Counted from the first letter of the stretch, positions 35,930 through 46,111 are shown. The stretch is 64,000 nt of DNA from Peribacillus simplex NBRC 15720 = DSM 1321 (GCF_002243645.1 NZ_CP017704.1:1465501-1529500); one strand, 5' to 3'. Notes: a model not told the origin generated them from the sequence alone. Numbers and translations: made by a program.

Positions 35930-38143
35930 CTATAGCTGACTCGATTGATATAAATCATGCAGTTTATAAGCGATCATCAGATTCAACCGCGTTTCTGCAT
36001 CTTCTAAATCCATATCCAAAATGTCATGGATCCGTTCCAATCGGTAACGCAATGTACTGCGGTGTATGAAAAGTGAATCCATGGTATTTTTAGAATTTCC
36101 GTTATTGAATAAGTAGGCTCTTAACGTTCCCATTAGATCTGCTCCGCTTCCCTTTGAATATTCCATCAATGGGGCCAAATATTTCTTAAGGAATAAATCG
36201 GCAAGTCCAGGGTCTTTCAAGTTATTCAATAGCGTGTAGGAGCCCAATTCGTCAAAAATGGCCAAGCCATTCTTCGGGAATCCATTTCGGCTGACATTAT
36301 AGGCATGCATGGCCTGTTTGTAGGCATAATAATAATCCTCCAGCTTATTGGTGGTTCCACCCACCCCCATATGTATCGTCAATGAAAGCTTCTTTAATAT
36401 CGGCTGTTCACTAAGATAATGATAAATCCCTTCCCAGTATGAGGATGCGAGTTTATTTTCCCTTTCCACCGGTATCATCAAAATCATCATATCATCCCGT
36501 TTAGTCACGATGATTTCTTTATATTTAAGATAAAGTTGTTCTTTCATATGATCCCATTCCGAGGCTTTTTCTGCCTCTCTTTCAATTAGATTCGAATGGG
36601 CAGGAAGTGACTCCTCTTCCAGTTTCAATACTGCAATCCGGTGTGGCCTGTATAGATCAATGTTCATCAGTGTCGCATATTCGACTATTTTAGCTTTATC
36701 TTCGATTTTCTCTTCGAACAATTTAGTTATATAACTGTCCTTTACCTGTTCTTTCGTTTCCATGATCAATTTTTGCTTAATGAACTGAATGGCATACACA
36801 TTAAGCGCATGTCCAATTGTTAAATTCGTAACCTCATCCACGGCATTTTCATTCGTGATGATCGCTAAATAACCTAATAATTCACCACTTCCTATAACTG
36901 GCCAAAAACCAATCGCAGTCGATTCATTTTTAAAATTCCCGAGCCACATTCCTTTTTTTTCTTTACCGATTCCAGCTTTTTCTTTTTCGATGAGGCTATA
37001 TATATCTGGTAGTGAGGATTCATCTTCATTTTCCAGATGAATGGAGATGTACCTGAAAAATCTATCGAACAGAATGATCGAACAGGACAACAACCCGCTG
37101 AGTGTGTCCGTTATCACATCAAAATCCTCCCCATACAATGTTTCCTTAACCAGCTCCTGCTGATAGCCCATGATTTGTTGTAACCGCTTCTTCAACTGTA
37201 TTTCATTTAAATATAACCTCGCATTTTCAAATAATGCGGCCACATGGTTCGAGAGGAATTTTAATAGCTCGAGGTCCCCCAATGTAAATGCACCCATTGC
37301 CTTATTCGCTAAATGAATCATTCCTACAGTCTTAAGATTCACTACCAACGGAACCGACAACTGAATGCCACCCGATTTTTCAAAGTATGGGAAATAGGCA
37401 TGTAATTCATTCTCCCCCTTGACCATGATTGTTTCCTCCAGTTTTGGAGATCCTATCGAAGGGCTTTGCAAATTAAAACAGTTTTCCGATTCATCGTATA
37501 AATAAATTGAGGCTGCTTCAGCCTTGGTTCCTTCACATGATAGCTCAAGCACCTTTTGCACCAATTCTTCCATCGACGAACCTGGCGTCACATTTTCATT
37601 GACCCAACTGATGCTGTTTAACTTCCTTTTCTCAAATTCCTTTTCCTTCGCAAGCTGCATGGCAACTGCAACATCTTTTCCAAATTCAACAAAAATCCTC
37701 TCCACTTCAGAAATCAAAGGAACGAAATTATGAAAACCGATTATACAGAATCCATAGCTAACTCCCTCATCTTTTAAAGGAACGGTGAACCAAGTTGAAA
37801 TCATTTCATTCTTCATTAATTTATAGAATTCACAATTGAGGCTGCTTTCCTTTTTCCTAATATCCCATCCTTCTTCGAGAATTTCCGGGGAACATTCACT
37901 AAGGTGAATGGGAAAAGAATCTGCAAAATGCGGCGAACCGCCTTTCCATACTTTTGGATATAAACGATCATCATCTCTCAATACGATTGCCACAAAGTCC
38001 CATGAAAATTCCAATTGAAATGATTCCACCGTAAAATCCAATGTTTCTTGGATTGTATCGAATTTCACTAAATTTCTTGCCGTCAGTCTTAAATGATTCT
38101 CAATTTTTTCCACTAGTTTCATTCTTTTCTCACTCTTATTCAT
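35930..38143 (-). CDS. GAF-domain PucR-type transcriptional regulator
   Basis: 737 residues. N-terminal half holds two GAF-like sensor domains (about 20-180 and 195-325; the second ends FLSNHVAALFENARLYLNEIQLKKRLQQ). The C-terminal part is the PucR/CdaR layout: a degenerate GGDEF-like module (~560-650, IHMGVGGTTNKLEDYYYAYKQAMHAY) and the PucR helix-turn-helix (NGNSKNTMDSLFIHRSTLRYRLERI) at the very end. Family members activate catabolic operons on sensing a small molecule. The upstream catabolic operon on the same strand is the obvious target. ATG at 38143 has GGGGGT seven bases upstream; an ATG at 38164 is less likely. Confidence 0.87.
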   Translation of the reverse strand: MNKSEKRMKLVEKIENHLRLTARNLVKFDTIQETLDFTVESFQLEFSWDFVAIVLRDDDRLYPKVWKGGSPHFADSFPIHLSECSPEILEEGWDIRKKESSLNCEFYKLMKNEMISTWFTVPLKDEGVSYGFCIIGFHNFVPLISEVERIFVEFGKDVAVAMQLAKEKEFEKRKLNSISWVNENVTPGSSMEELVQKVLELSCEGTKAEAASIYLYDESENCFNLQSPSIGSPKLEETIMVKGENELHAYFPYFEKSGGIQLSVPLVVNLKTVGMIHLANKAMGAFTLGDLELLKFLSNHVAALFENARLYLNEIQLKKRLQQIMGYQQELVKETLYGEDFDVITDTLSGLLSCSIILFDRFFRYISIHLENEDESSLPDIYSLIEKEKAGIGKEKKGMWLGNFKNESTAIGFWPVIGSGELLGYLAIITNENAVDEVTNLTIGHALNVYAIQFIKQKLIMETKEQVKDSYITKLFEEKIEDKAKIVEYATLMNIDLYRPHRIAVLKLEEESLPAHSNLIEREAEKASEWDHMKEQLYLKYKEIIVTKRDDMMILMIPVERENKLASSYWEGIYHYLSEQPILKKLSLTIHMGVGGTTNKLEDYYYAYKQAMHAYNVSRNGFPKNGLAIFDELGSYTLLNNLKDPGLADLFLKKYLAPLMEYSKGSGADLMGTLRAYLFNNGNSKNTMDSLFIHRSTLRYRLERIHDILDMDLEDAETRLNLMIAYKLHDLYQSSQL

Positions 38144-38448
38144 AGGAGTAACCCCCATTTTCATCCATAATAAAAGAATAACACATTTAAATGCAGAAAA
38201 ATCTGAATCATAAAGCGAAGTCTTTCAGAAGCCTTTGGAAATTTTTCGCCCTTTCTTGTTGCTCATCGTCATTTCTTGAAAACTCTCTCTTAAGGCATTT
38301 TACCTTGATTCGCCAATGTAAGAAATGAATAGCCCTCGACTTGTCGTTTATATTATCCATATAGATAGAAAGAAGGGCTCATGCTATAATTTAGTGCGTT
38401 AAAAAAAGAATTCAACACACATATATAAAAGAAAGAAGGAGTGTTTCT
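38144..38448. other. Divergent intergenic region between PucR-type and sulP genes
   Basis: Carries promoters for both genes; TATAAT at about 38385 probably serves sulP, with no good -35. No repeat or RNA motif recognised. Confidence 0.4.
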
Positions 38449-39906
38449 TTGAATACATCTGCATACAAACAGGAATGGTTCGGCAACGTTAGAGGAGATG
38501 TCCTATCGGGAATTGTCGTTGCCTTGGCATTGATTCCGGAGGCGATTGCCTTTTCGCTCATTGCTGGCGTTGACCCAATGGTTGGTCTATATGCCTCATT
38601 CTGCATTGCCATCGTCATCTCTTTTGTCGGCGGAAGGCCGGGAATGATATCGGCTGCCACTGGCGCAATGGCACTCGTCATGGTCGACCTTGTTAAAGAT
38701 CATGGCTTGAACTATTTACTTGCTGCAACAATATTGACTGGGTTGCTACAAATTTTACTAGGGGTTTTAAAAATCGGGAAATTAATGAAGTTCATTCCGA
38801 AGCCGGTCATGACTGGTTTTGTGAATTCTTTAGCCATCTTGATTTTCACGGCACAGCTCACCCATTTCGTGGGCGAAACATGGGTCATGTATGTCATGAC
38901 AGCCGTTTCATTAGCTATCATTTATCTTTTTCCGCTGATCACGAAAATCATACCTTCACCACTTGTCGCCATCATATTCATGACGATCGTTGCAGTTACC
39001 ACGGGGGCTACAGTGCGGACTGTAGGGGATATGGGGCAATTGACCGAAGCGCTTCCGATGTTCATGCTTCCAGACATCCCTTTGACCTTCGAAACTTTGG
39101 CGATCATTTTCCCTTATTCCATAGCCCTTGCGTTTGTGGGGTTGCTTGAATCGTTATTGACAGCTCAAATAGTTGATGAGATGACTGACACGGACAGTAA
39201 TAAAAATAAGGAAGCCAAAGGCCAGGGGATTTCGAATATCATTGCCGGATGTTTTGGAGGAATGGCAGGATGTGCGATGATCGGCCAATCCGGCATCAAC
39301 ATTAAATCAGGAGGAAGGGGCCGGCTCTCCACTTTTGTAGCTGGCGCATTCCTTATGGTATTAATCGTGGTATTGAATGATGTCCTTATTAAAATACCGA
39401 TGGCTGCACTTGTCGCAGTCATGATCATGGTTTCAATCGGGACCTTTGACTGGTCTTCCCTAAAGAGGCTCACTATAGCTCCAAAGTCAGATGCTGCCGT
39501 GATGATCGTGACGGTCCTCATTGTCCTTTATACTCATGACTTATCTAAAGGGGTATTTGCTGGAGTGCTCTTGAGTATGATTTTCTTCTCGGCTAAAATT
39601 TCTAAAGTAACTGTAGAGAAAACGGAAGACATCCAGGCTAAGAAAATCATTTATCGTATCAGCGGACAAATATTTTTCGCTTCTGTCCAGGACTTTGTTT
39701 CGAAGTTCGACTTCAAGGAAAAAGCAGATGCAATCGTCATAGACTTTTCCCTTTCTAAAATCTGGGATGCTTCAGCAGTCGGTGCTGTTGATACGGTTGT
39801 CCTTAAATATCAGCTTCAGGGAATAACTGTCCAAGTGCAAGGACTCGATGACGAAAGTTCGTTATTGCTTGAAAAACTCGCCACCTCAGAAAGTAAAATA
39901 TCTTGA
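38449..39906 (+). CDS. SulP family anion transporter with STAS domain
   Basis: 485-residue membrane protein: SulP transport domain with 10-12+ segments ([60 protein letters not shown]) and C-terminal cytosolic STAS domain (~395-480; [20 protein letters not shown]). Substrate sulfate or bicarbonate cannot be told apart here; resembles B. subtilis YbaR. TTG start with AAGGAGTG seven bases upstream. Confidence 0.88.
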   Translation: MNTSAYKQEWFGNVRGDVLSGIVVALALIPEAIAFSLIAGVDPMVGLYASFCIAIVISFVGGRPGMISAATGAMALVMVDLVKDHGLNYLLAATILTGLLQILLGVLKIGKLMKFIPKPVMTGFVNSLAILIFTAQLTHFVGETWVMYVMTAVSLAIIYLFPLITKIIPSPLVAIIFMTIVAVTTGATVRTVGDMGQLTEALPMFMLPDIPLTFETLAIIFPYSIALAFVGLLESLLTAQIVDEMTDTDSNKNKEAKGQGISNIIAGCFGGMAGCAMIGQSGINIKSGGRGRLSTFVAGAFLMVLIVVLNDVLIKIPMAALVAVMIMVSIGTFDWSSLKRLTIAPKSDAAVMIVTVLIVLYTHDLSKGVFAGVLLSMIFFSAKISKVTVEKTEDIQAKKIIYRISGQIFFASVQDFVSKFDFKEKADAIVIDFSLSKIWDASAVGAVDTVVLKYQLQGITVQVQGLDDESSLLLEKLATSESKIS

Positions 39907-39991
39907 AGTAGTAAAATTCTGCTGAATAGAAACTTTTCAAACCGACAAAATAGATAACGTGAATTATTTTCTTTTGAAAGGAGCGAAAAGC

Positions 39992-40138
39992 ATGACACCC
40001 GAGCAGGATTATACGGCAGCAAATCTGTCACCGGATTTATTGAATGAACTGAAAAGTTTTGAAAGCAAACTTGGCGAGGAAGCCAATAAAGAATTGATTG
40101 TCATCGCCTATGAAAAAGAAAAGGAAGCTTTGAATTAA
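39992..40138 (+). CDS. Small acidic hypothetical protein, 48 residues
   Basis: GAAAGGAGCG precedes the ATG at proper spacing. The peptide MTPEQDYTAANLSPDLLNEL then KSFESKLGEEANKELIVIAY-EKEKEALN is acidic and helical, with no cysteines. Lies between sulP (85 bases after) and a terminator. No family identified. Confidence 0.65.
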   Translation: MTPEQDYTAANLSPDLLNELKSFESKLGEEANKELIVIAYEKEKEALN

Positions 40139-40140
40139 GA

Positions 40141-40182
40141 AAAAAGACTCAAACACCCTTAATGGATGGTTGAGTCTTTTTT
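40141..40182 (+). terminator. Intrinsic terminator of the 48-residue gene
   Basis: AAAAAGACTCAA / TTGAGTCTTTTT stem followed by T-run. Confidence 0.8.
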
Positions 40183-40188
40183 TGCATG

Positions 40189-40237
40189 TACAGAAAAAGG
40201 ATGCCCATGTTTTTAATGAGCACCCCCTTTTTCTGTA
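40189..40237 (-). terminator. Intrinsic terminator of ppaC
   Basis: TACAGAAAAAGG / CCTTTTTCTGTA with an inner GGTGCTCAT/ATGGGCATC stem, abutting the ppaC stop. Confidence 0.75.
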
Positions 40238-41167
40238 TTATTTGCTGAATACGTCCGTTAAGACCGGCACGATTTGTTTTTTACGCGATACAACGCCTTC
40301 TAAGACGGCTATGTTATTGTTTAATGAAACGTCGTATGCTTTTTCCACTGCATAAGCTGCTTTACCAAGAGCCAAGGCAACAGAATCATTAGTCAAGATA
40401 TCCGTTACGACGAATAGGAATAAGTCCAATTCCTTCACATCGATGACCGCTTCAATCGCCGCTTCCAATTCTGCTTGCTTAGCAAGGACTTCGTTCGGAT
40501 CTACAGCATTGACCTGTGCTATCTCCACTTTAGCCATTCCCATGGAGAATTCCTTTGCATCAAGAGTGATAAGCTGGGCAATCGTCTTGTCGCTCAAGTC
40601 AGCTCCAGCTTTCAACATTTCCAAGCCGTATGTTTCAGCGTCGACTCCCGCAATGGCAGCCAGTTCCAATGCTGCTGCAACGTCTTGCTCCGTGCAGGTC
40701 GGTGATTTGAACAATAAAGAATCGGAAATGATGGCAGACAGCATAAGACCTGCAATTGCTTTAGGGACTTCAATTCCGTTTTCTTTATAAATTTTATTTA
40801 AAATGGTTGCCGTACAACCAACTGGTTCCGCACGGTAATATAAAGGATCGCTTGTTTCAAAGTTAGCGATACGGTGGTGGTCGATAACTTCCAACACACG
40901 GACTTGGTCAATATCTTCAGCACTTTGCTGGCGTTCGTTATGATCGACCAGGATTACGCCGTCAGCTTCCCCTGAAACTTTTTCCACAAGACGGGGAGCA
41001 TCGAATTTGAATTGGTCCAATGCATATTGAGTTTCACCATTCACTTCACCGAGACGAACTGGTTCAGCGTTGATACCTAACTGCTTTTTCAGATCTGCAT
41101 AAGCGATTGCTGAACAGATTGTGTCTGTATCCGGGTTTTTATGTCCAAAAACTAATACTTTTTCCAA
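40238..41167 (-). CDS. ppaC: Manganese-dependent inorganic pyrophosphatase (family II)
   Basis: 309 residues, exact family length. Hydrolyses pyrophosphate to drive biosynthesis; DHH-type fold. Metal motifs [27 protein letters not shown] and VIDHHRI (the DHH motif). C-terminal substrate-binding region with the conserved [10 protein letters not shown]. The first ATG is followed by homologous sequence. Monocistronic. Confidence 0.96.
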   Translation of the reverse strand: MEKVLVFGHKNPDTDTICSAIAYADLKKQLGINAEPVRLGEVNGETQYALDQFKFDAPRLVEKVSGEADGVILVDHNERQQSAEDIDQVRVLEVIDHHRIANFETSDPLYYRAEPVGCTATILNKIYKENGIEVPKAIAGLMLSAIISDSLLFKSPTCTEQDVAAALELAAIAGVDAETYGLEMLKAGADLSDKTIAQLITLDAKEFSMGMAKVEIAQVNAVDPNEVLAKQAELEAAIEAVIDVKELDLFLFVVTDILTNDSVALALGKAAYAVEKAYDVSLNNNIAVLEGVVSRKKQIVPVLTDVFSK

Positions 41168-41476
41168 GATTTTATCCCCTTTTTCATAAATATTTTTCCG
41201 CGAATCCCCTCATCGCAATAAGGGAGAGCCACCTTTACTAGACAATTTATTTTAACACAAAATCCCGTAAAATCAGCGCCTGAATTACCCATTCCCCAAT
41301 AAAAACTTTCATTCCTTCACCTTCTACCCTCACTTTGTCAATAGATAAGGGCTGTTTTTTTTCAAATATATTAGTTGAATTATCATCGTATATGGCTTAC
41401 GATAATATAAGCAGAAATACTAGATATTGATTACATAAACAATAATAATAACTATATATAGAATTTTTTTATAATC

Positions 41477-41627
41477 CAAGGTGCCAGTGATGGCTGAAAA
41501 GGGAATCCGGTGTAAACCCGGAACTGTCCCCGCAACTGTAAATGTGACGAAATGAGAAACCACTGTATAGCTCTCTATACGGGAAGGACTCAAAGTAGGA
41601 TGATCATGAGTCAGGAGACCTGCCTTG
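41477..41627 (+). ncRNA. Cobalamin (B12) riboswitch
   Basis: Typical conserved blocks in order: GGTGCCAG near the 5' end, AAAAGGGAATCCGGTG, CGGAACTGTCCCCGCAACTG, ACCACTG, GGGAAGG and the B12 box AGTCAGGAGACCTGCC. A P1 stem pairs CAAGG (41477) with CCTTG (41627). Located upstream of the ribonucleotide reductase operon with a terminator between, so B12 should switch the operon off. Confidence 0.95.
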
Positions 41628-41667
41628 AATTTTTCACGTTTCTTATTCTTCGGGGATTGAGATGATG

Positions 41668-41717
41668 AAACGATAGTATAACGGCTATTTTTTCATGGCT
41701 CTTTTATTCTATCGTTT
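41668..41717 (+). promoter_or_regulatory. Hairpin between B12 aptamer and terminator
   Basis: AAACGATAG pairs with CTATCGTTT across 32 bases; part of the expression platform, probably the antiterminator or a spacer stem. Confidence 0.5.
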
Positions 41718-41720
41718 GAT

Positions 41721-41750
41721 CCGCTCAATTCATTGGGCGGTTTTTTTTTT
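41721..41750 (+). terminator. Riboswitch terminator of the ribonucleotide reductase operon
   Basis: CCGCTCAA / TTGGGCGG stem with ten T after it, 20 bases before the binding site of the first gene. Confidence 0.85.
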
Positions 41751-41782
41751 ATTTTAGCGGAAGTTAACAAGGAGGAATATTA

Positions 41783-44080
41783 ATGACTCAAACATATAAC
41801 TCTACCATAAGTGAAAATGACACAGAAACGAAATCCATCCAGCTTGAGATGTTATCGAAGGAGTTCGAAGGCCGTCTCGATATGGAAAAGTTCAAAAAGC
41901 GTTTTACAAAATGGCTTGATCGCAAAAGTGACTCAACCGAAGAACAGGCATCAAGAAAACTGATTCAGCTCGCTCTTGAAGGTGTGGATATTGATGCTCC
42001 AGATTGGACGTTTGTTGCTGCAGCAGAACTATTGAATACAATGTATAGGGATGCACGAGCCAATCGAGGTTATGAAGGCATGAGTTATGGTCCATTCTAT
42101 GAACTGATCACGGAACTTTCCCAGCTTTCAGAAGGTCAGCGTTATCCCATTTATAAATCAGAACTGCTATCTTCATATACAAAAGCGGAAATTGAGGAAT
42201 TGGGTTCGGTGATCGACCCGGAAAAAGATAAATTATTCTCTTACATAGGCATCTACTTATTAAACGATCGCTACCTAGCCCGCCCAAAAAAGGACAAGGT
42301 CTACGAACTGCCACAAGAACGCTTCATGATCATCGCGATGGAAATCATGCGATTGGAAAAAACGGAGCACCGCCTGCAACTTATAAAAGAAGCATACTGG
42401 GCCATGTCCAATCTTTATATGACCGTTGCGACTCCTACACTCTCCAACGCAGGTAAAACACATGGACAGTTAAGCTCTTGCTTTATCGACGCAATTGAAG
42501 ATTCCATTGACGGCATCTACCTATCTAACTACGATGCAGCAAAAGTATCTAAATTCGGTGGCGGCGTCGGTCTTTACGTTGGTAAGATTCGCTCTCTTGG
42601 TTCTGATATCCGAGGTTTCTCTGGAAACAGTTCCGGCACGACTCCCTGGATTCGACTATTCAACCAGACAGCTGTAAGTGTCGATCAATTGGGTCAACGT
42701 AAAGGTGCCATCGCGATTTACTTGGATGCCTGGCATAAAGATATCATGAGCTTCCTCGATTTGAAAACACAAAACGGGGATGACAGATTAAAAGCCCATG
42801 ATATTTTTACAGGTGTATGCATACCTGATTTATTCATGGAGGCTGTACGCGACAGAAAAGAATGGTATCTTTTCGATCCGCATACCGTTAAGCAAACCCT
42901 TGGATTTTCACTTGAAGATCTTTATGACGAGAAGAAAGGCGAAGGAAGCTTCAGGAATCATTATGCACTTGCTGTCGAGGCCGCAGAAAATGGCACGCTT
43001 CCAAACTATAGCTTTGAAAAAATCAATGCGATGGACATCATGAAAAGCATCATGATTTCTCAATTGGAAGAAGGCGTACCATATATGTTCTACCGCGATG
43101 AAGTGAACCGGAAGAATCCCAATAAACATAAAGGTATGATTTATTGCTCTAACCTTTGCACGGAGATTGCCCAAAACCTAAGCCCTTCGACGATCACGGA
43201 TGAATATGAAACAGAAGATGGAGATGTTGTTGTGGTTCGTAAAAGCGGCGATTTCGTTGTCTGCAACCTTTCATCCATTAACTTGCCCCGAGCGGTGGGC
43301 AGTGATGTTTTGGAAAGATTGATTCCCATTCAGATCCGTATGCTGGATAATGTCATTGATGTGAATAATCTTCCTGTCAAACAAGCATCCATCTCGAACA
43401 AACGTTACCGGGCAATTGGTTTAGGAACGTTTGGATGGCATCATTTACTTGCCACACAGAATATTTATTGGGAATCCGATGAGGCTGTTCACTATGCCGA
43501 TGCTTTATACGAAAAGATCGCTTACTTAACAATTAAGGCATCCAACGAATTAGCCAAGGAAAAAGGATCATACCCATATTTTGAAGGATCGGATTGGCAT
43601 ACAGGGAGCTATTTCGAACTGCGTGACTATACAGATCAAAAATGGATGGATTTAAAAGCAGACGTGCAGGAACACGGGACCCGTAATGGATATTTAATGG
43701 CCATTGCACCCAATTCATCGACCGCTAAAATCGGTAATTCCACGGATGGAATCGATCCTTTGTATGAAATTGAATTTTACGAAGAAAAGAAAAACTTCAA
43801 ATTCAAGGTGACCGCACCAGGCTTGACGCCAAAAACTTATGAATATTATAAAAAGACGCGATTTAATTTGGACCAACTGGAAAGCATCAGGCAAAATGCA
43901 GCCCGCCAACGCCATATTGACCAAGCAATCAGCTTTAATCTGTATGTACACAATACAATCAAAGCGAAGGTCCTATTGGATATCCATTTAACGGCATGGG
44001 AAAGCGGGTTGAAATCAACGTATTATGTTCGTTCGACTTCTTCCGAATATGACAATGCCTGCGAAAGCTGTTCAAGTTAA
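41783..44080 (+). CDS. Class I ribonucleoside-diphosphate reductase, large (alpha) subunit
   Basis: 765 residues; reduces ribonucleoside diphosphates to deoxy forms. Active-site cysteines are kept: QLSSCFI, the triad YCSNLCTEIAQ (Asn, Cys, Glu), VCNLSSINL; radical-transfer tyrosines in TYYVRSTSSEY; and the C-terminal redox pair in CESCSS. No clear N-terminal ATP-cone. Length is that of NrdA rather than the ~700 of Bacillus NrdE, so the subclass is left open. Binding site AAGGAGG before the ATG. First gene of a three-gene operon under a B12 riboswitch. Confidence 0.93.
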   Translation: MTQTYNSTISENDTETKSIQLEMLSKEFEGRLDMEKFKKRFTKWLDRKSDSTEEQASRKLIQLALEGVDIDAPDWTFVAAAELLNTMYRDARANRGYEGMSYGPFYELITELSQLSEGQRYPIYKSELLSSYTKAEIEELGSVIDPEKDKLFSYIGIYLLNDRYLARPKKDKVYELPQERFMIIAMEIMRLEKTEHRLQLIKEAYWAMSNLYMTVATPTLSNAGKTHGQLSSCFIDAIEDSIDGIYLSNYDAAKVSKFGGGVGLYVGKIRSLGSDIRGFSGNSSGTTPWIRLFNQTAVSVDQLGQRKGAIAIYLDAWHKDIMSFLDLKTQNGDDRLKAHDIFTGVCIPDLFMEAVRDRKEWYLFDPHTVKQTLGFSLEDLYDEKKGEGSFRNHYALAVEAAENGTLPNYSFEKINAMDIMKSIMISQLEEGVPYMFYRDEVNRKNPNKHKGMIYCSNLCTEIAQNLSPSTITDEYETEDGDVVVVRKSGDFVVCNLSSINLPRAVGSDVLERLIPIQIRMLDNVIDVNNLPVKQASISNKRYRAIGLGTFGWHHLLATQNIYWESDEAVHYADALYEKIAYLTIKASNELAKEKGSYPYFEGSDWHTGSYFELRDYTDQKWMDLKADVQEHGTRNGYLMAIAPNSSTAKIGNSTDGIDPLYEIEFYEEKKNFKFKVTAPGLTPKTYEYYKKTRFNLDQLESIRQNAARQRHIDQAISFNLYVHNTIKAKVLLDIHLTAWESGLKSTYYVRSTSSEYDNACESCSS

Positions 44081-44122
44081 CGACAATCATAACCCAGTAA
44101 TCTATTAAAGGAGTTTTCACGA

Positions 44123-45175
44123 ATGACCAATCATATCAAAAAGATTCGGATGCTGGAACCAACGCATCCAACCAAGGCAACCGGTGTTTTCAAAGGAGAA
44201 GCTTCAGGCTTCCTCCTTTGGAACGATATTCAGTATGAAAAATTCTATGATACCTATACACAGCTCATCAATAACTTTTGGAAGCCTTCGAGCGTGAACA
44301 TGATTCAGGATAAAAAGCAGTGGGGCGAATTGGACGAAGATATCCAGGACGCTTTTCTCGATATCCTTACGATGATTGCTGGAATGGACAGTCTTCAAAC
44401 GCCCACTTTAGTAGAAATCCTTCGGTACATCAAGGATCCGGCGGCAAAGGCTATCCTGGCCAACATGGCCCAGCAGGAATCGATCCATAATGAATCTTAT
44501 TCCTATATCCTTGCTTCCTTGATTCCGGTAGGCAAGCAAAAACAGCTTTTCGACCGCATTAAAGAACATCCTGAAGTGATTAAGCGTAACCAACCGATCG
44601 TTGATGCTTATCAAACGTTCGTGGATGATCCCAGCCCTCAGCATTTATTCGAGGCACTGATCCATTCAACGAACCTTGAAGGGATTTATTTCTACCTGGC
44701 TTTCGCCTTTTATTATAATTTAGGACGCCAAAATTTAATGACCGGTTCCGCTACGATGATATCCTATATTCATCGCGATGAAATGGTCCATTTCGATTTC
44801 ATTGGAATGCTCGTTCAAATCTTGATGTATGAATATCCTGAGTTAAATAATGAAGAAAATACTAAGTTCATCTATACAACGATTGAAAAAGCAGTCGAAC
44901 TCGAAAAGGAATGGTCTGAATATATGCTCGAAGATATCCAAACCAAAGCCGATCTCGATTTGGAAGAATTCAATGAGTACATCGAATATATCGCCAACAA
45001 ACGGTTACGTATGCTAGGCCTTGAAAATTTGTATAGAGAGTATGACGAGAACCCGATGCCATGGATCAAAACGTTCGATGATGAATCCATCGGACTTACC
45101 AAAACCGATTTCTTCGAACAGAAGTCAAGGACATACAGTCAAGTAAATGCCAGCAATGGGTTCGATGAGCTGTAA
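44123..45175 (+). CDS. Class I ribonucleoside-diphosphate reductase, small (beta) subunit
   Basis: 350 residues; generates the radical with a dimetal centre. Metal ligands visible: Asp in IAGMDSLQT, Glu and His in QQESIHNESY, Glu in NLEGIYFY, Glu and His in RDEMVHFD. The radical tyrosine follows the first His at the usual four-residue distance (IHNESY). Carboxylate-rich tail ends SNGFDEL, the alpha-docking end. AAAGGAG precedes the start. The last 11 bases overlap the flavodoxin gene. Fe or Mn use not decided; the flavodoxin neighbour favours Mn. Confidence 0.92.
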   Translation: MTNHIKKIRMLEPTHPTKATGVFKGEASGFLLWNDIQYEKFYDTYTQLINNFWKPSSVNMIQDKKQWGELDEDIQDAFLDILTMIAGMDSLQTPTLVEILRYIKDPAAKAILANMAQQESIHNESYSYILASLIPVGKQKQLFDRIKEHPEVIKRNQPIVDAYQTFVDDPSPQHLFEALIHSTNLEGIYFYLAFAFYYNLGRQNLMTGSATMISYIHRDEMVHFDFIGMLVQILMYEYPELNNEENTKFIYTTIEKAVELEKEWSEYMLEDIQTKADLDLEEFNEYIEYIANKRLRMLGLENLYREYDENPMPWIKTFDDESIGLTKTDFFEQKSRTYSQVNASNGFDEL

Positions 45176-45584
45176 AGTTGCCATAGTCTATCATTCTGCC
45201 GGCGGCAATACAAAAGCGCTTGCTGAAGCCCTTACTTCCCTTTTACCTGAAGCTGAACTATATCGAATGAATGAATTTGATTTACGTACATTGCCGGATT
45301 ACGATGCTTTGATTATCGGCACCTATACATGGGGCAATGGGGAGCTTCCCGCTAAATCAGCAGCACTTTATAAAGAACTGGAACAGTTGCCTATTGCCCA
45401 TCTGAAAACGGGAGTCTTCGGCACTGGTGAAACCAACTATAATCATTTTTGTGGGGCGGTTGATCATTTCCGGGATATGTTATTTGCCAAGAGCCAGTTA
45501 TTGGTGACATTGAAGATAGAACAGATGTATCAAAAATCAGACTTGCCCAGACTTCAAAAGTTCGCCTCGCTATTCCAGAACTGA
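45165..45584 (+). CDS. Flavodoxin, probably partner of the ribonucleotide reductase
   Basis: 139 residues; short-chain flavodoxin with FMN phosphate loop YHSAGGNTKALAEAL, ring-binding loops GTYTWGNGELP and FGTGETNYNHFCGAV. The ATG at 45165 overlaps the end of the beta-subunit gene (GATGAGCTGTAA), so translation is coupled. By position it takes the role of NrdI, which supplies superoxide for Mn(III)2-tyrosyl radical assembly; by sequence it is closer to ordinary flavodoxins. Role inferred. Confidence 0.85.
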   Translation: MSCKVAIVYHSAGGNTKALAEALTSLLPEAELYRMNEFDLRTLPDYDALIIGTYTWGNGELPAKSAALYKELEQLPIAHLKTGVFGTGETNYNHFCGAVDHFRDMLFAKSQLLVTLKIEQMYQKSDLPRLQKFASLFQN

Positions 45585-45630
45585 CTGAAAGGGGATATGC
45601 GTTTTTGCATATCCCCTTTCAGTTTTTTTT
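45584..45630 (+). terminator. Strong terminator of the nrd operon
   Basis: Perfect 17-bp stem ACTGAAAGGGGATATGC / GCATATCCCCTTTCAGT, loop GTTTTT, then eight T. Confidence 0.92.
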
Positions 45631-45705
45631 AAAAAAACTTGGGTCCCACTAGCATAGCAGCGGTAAGCATGAAGTATAATGGAAGAAAAAAGGAGATAAT
45701 ATCCA

Positions 45706-45873
45706 ATGACTGAAAATATAACCCAGTTCCTGCCTATCCTTTTTATGCTAGCGCTTGTCGTATTCGTTATATTCATCGTGTTTTTCCTGTCAGGGCATTT
45801 TAATCGTTCTAAACGGATCGAAGAAAAATTGGACAAAGTATTAAAGGAAATGGCCGAAAAAAAAGAAAAATAA
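45706..45873 (+). CDS. Small membrane protein, 55 residues (DUF4083-like)
   Basis: AAAGGAGAT precedes the ATG. N-terminal hydrophobic helix (residues ~8-29) followed by a basic turn FNRSKRIEEKLDKVLKEMAE, a probable short coiled coil in the cytosol. The layout (one membrane helix, then 'RIEEKLDKVL') resembles DUF4083 proteins of Bacillus. Terminator immediately after. Confidence 0.68.
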   Translation: MTENITQFLPILFMLALVVFVIFIVFFLSGHFNRSKRIEEKLDKVLKEMAEKKEK

Positions 45874-45902
45874 AAAGACTCCAAAATCGGAGTCTTTTTT
45901 TA
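45872..45902. terminator. Bidirectional terminator between small membrane protein and csp gene
   Basis: AAAAAGACTCC / GGAGTCTTTTT, loop AAAATC. Confidence 0.85.
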
Positions 45903-45913
45903 TATGCGTTCAA

Positions 45914-46111
45914 TTATTTTTGAACGTTAGCTGCTTGTGGTCCACGAGCGCCTTGCTCGATTTCGAAAGAAACTTCTTGGCCTTCTTCAAGCGTTTTGAA
46001 GCCTTCACCTTGGATAGCTGAGAAATGTACGAATACATCGTCTTGGCCTTCAACTTCGATGAAACCGAAACCTTTTTCTGCGTTAAACCATTTTACTTTA
46101 CCTTGTACCAT
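45914..46111 (-). CDS. Cold shock protein (CspB/CspD type)
   Basis: 65-residue single CSD domain: [20 protein letters not shown] (RNP1 KGFGFIEV), DVFVHFSAI (RNP2), and end [13 protein letters not shown]. Single-strand nucleic acid chaperone. AGGAGGA precedes the ATG at 46111. The open frame extends further upstream, but that stretch (46112-46225) is the usual long csp leader, which in this family carries cold-responsive structure. Confidence 0.95.
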   Translation of the reverse strand: MVQGKVKWFNAEKGFGFIEVEGQDDVFVHFSAIQGEGFKTLEEGQEVSFEIEQGARGPQAANVQK

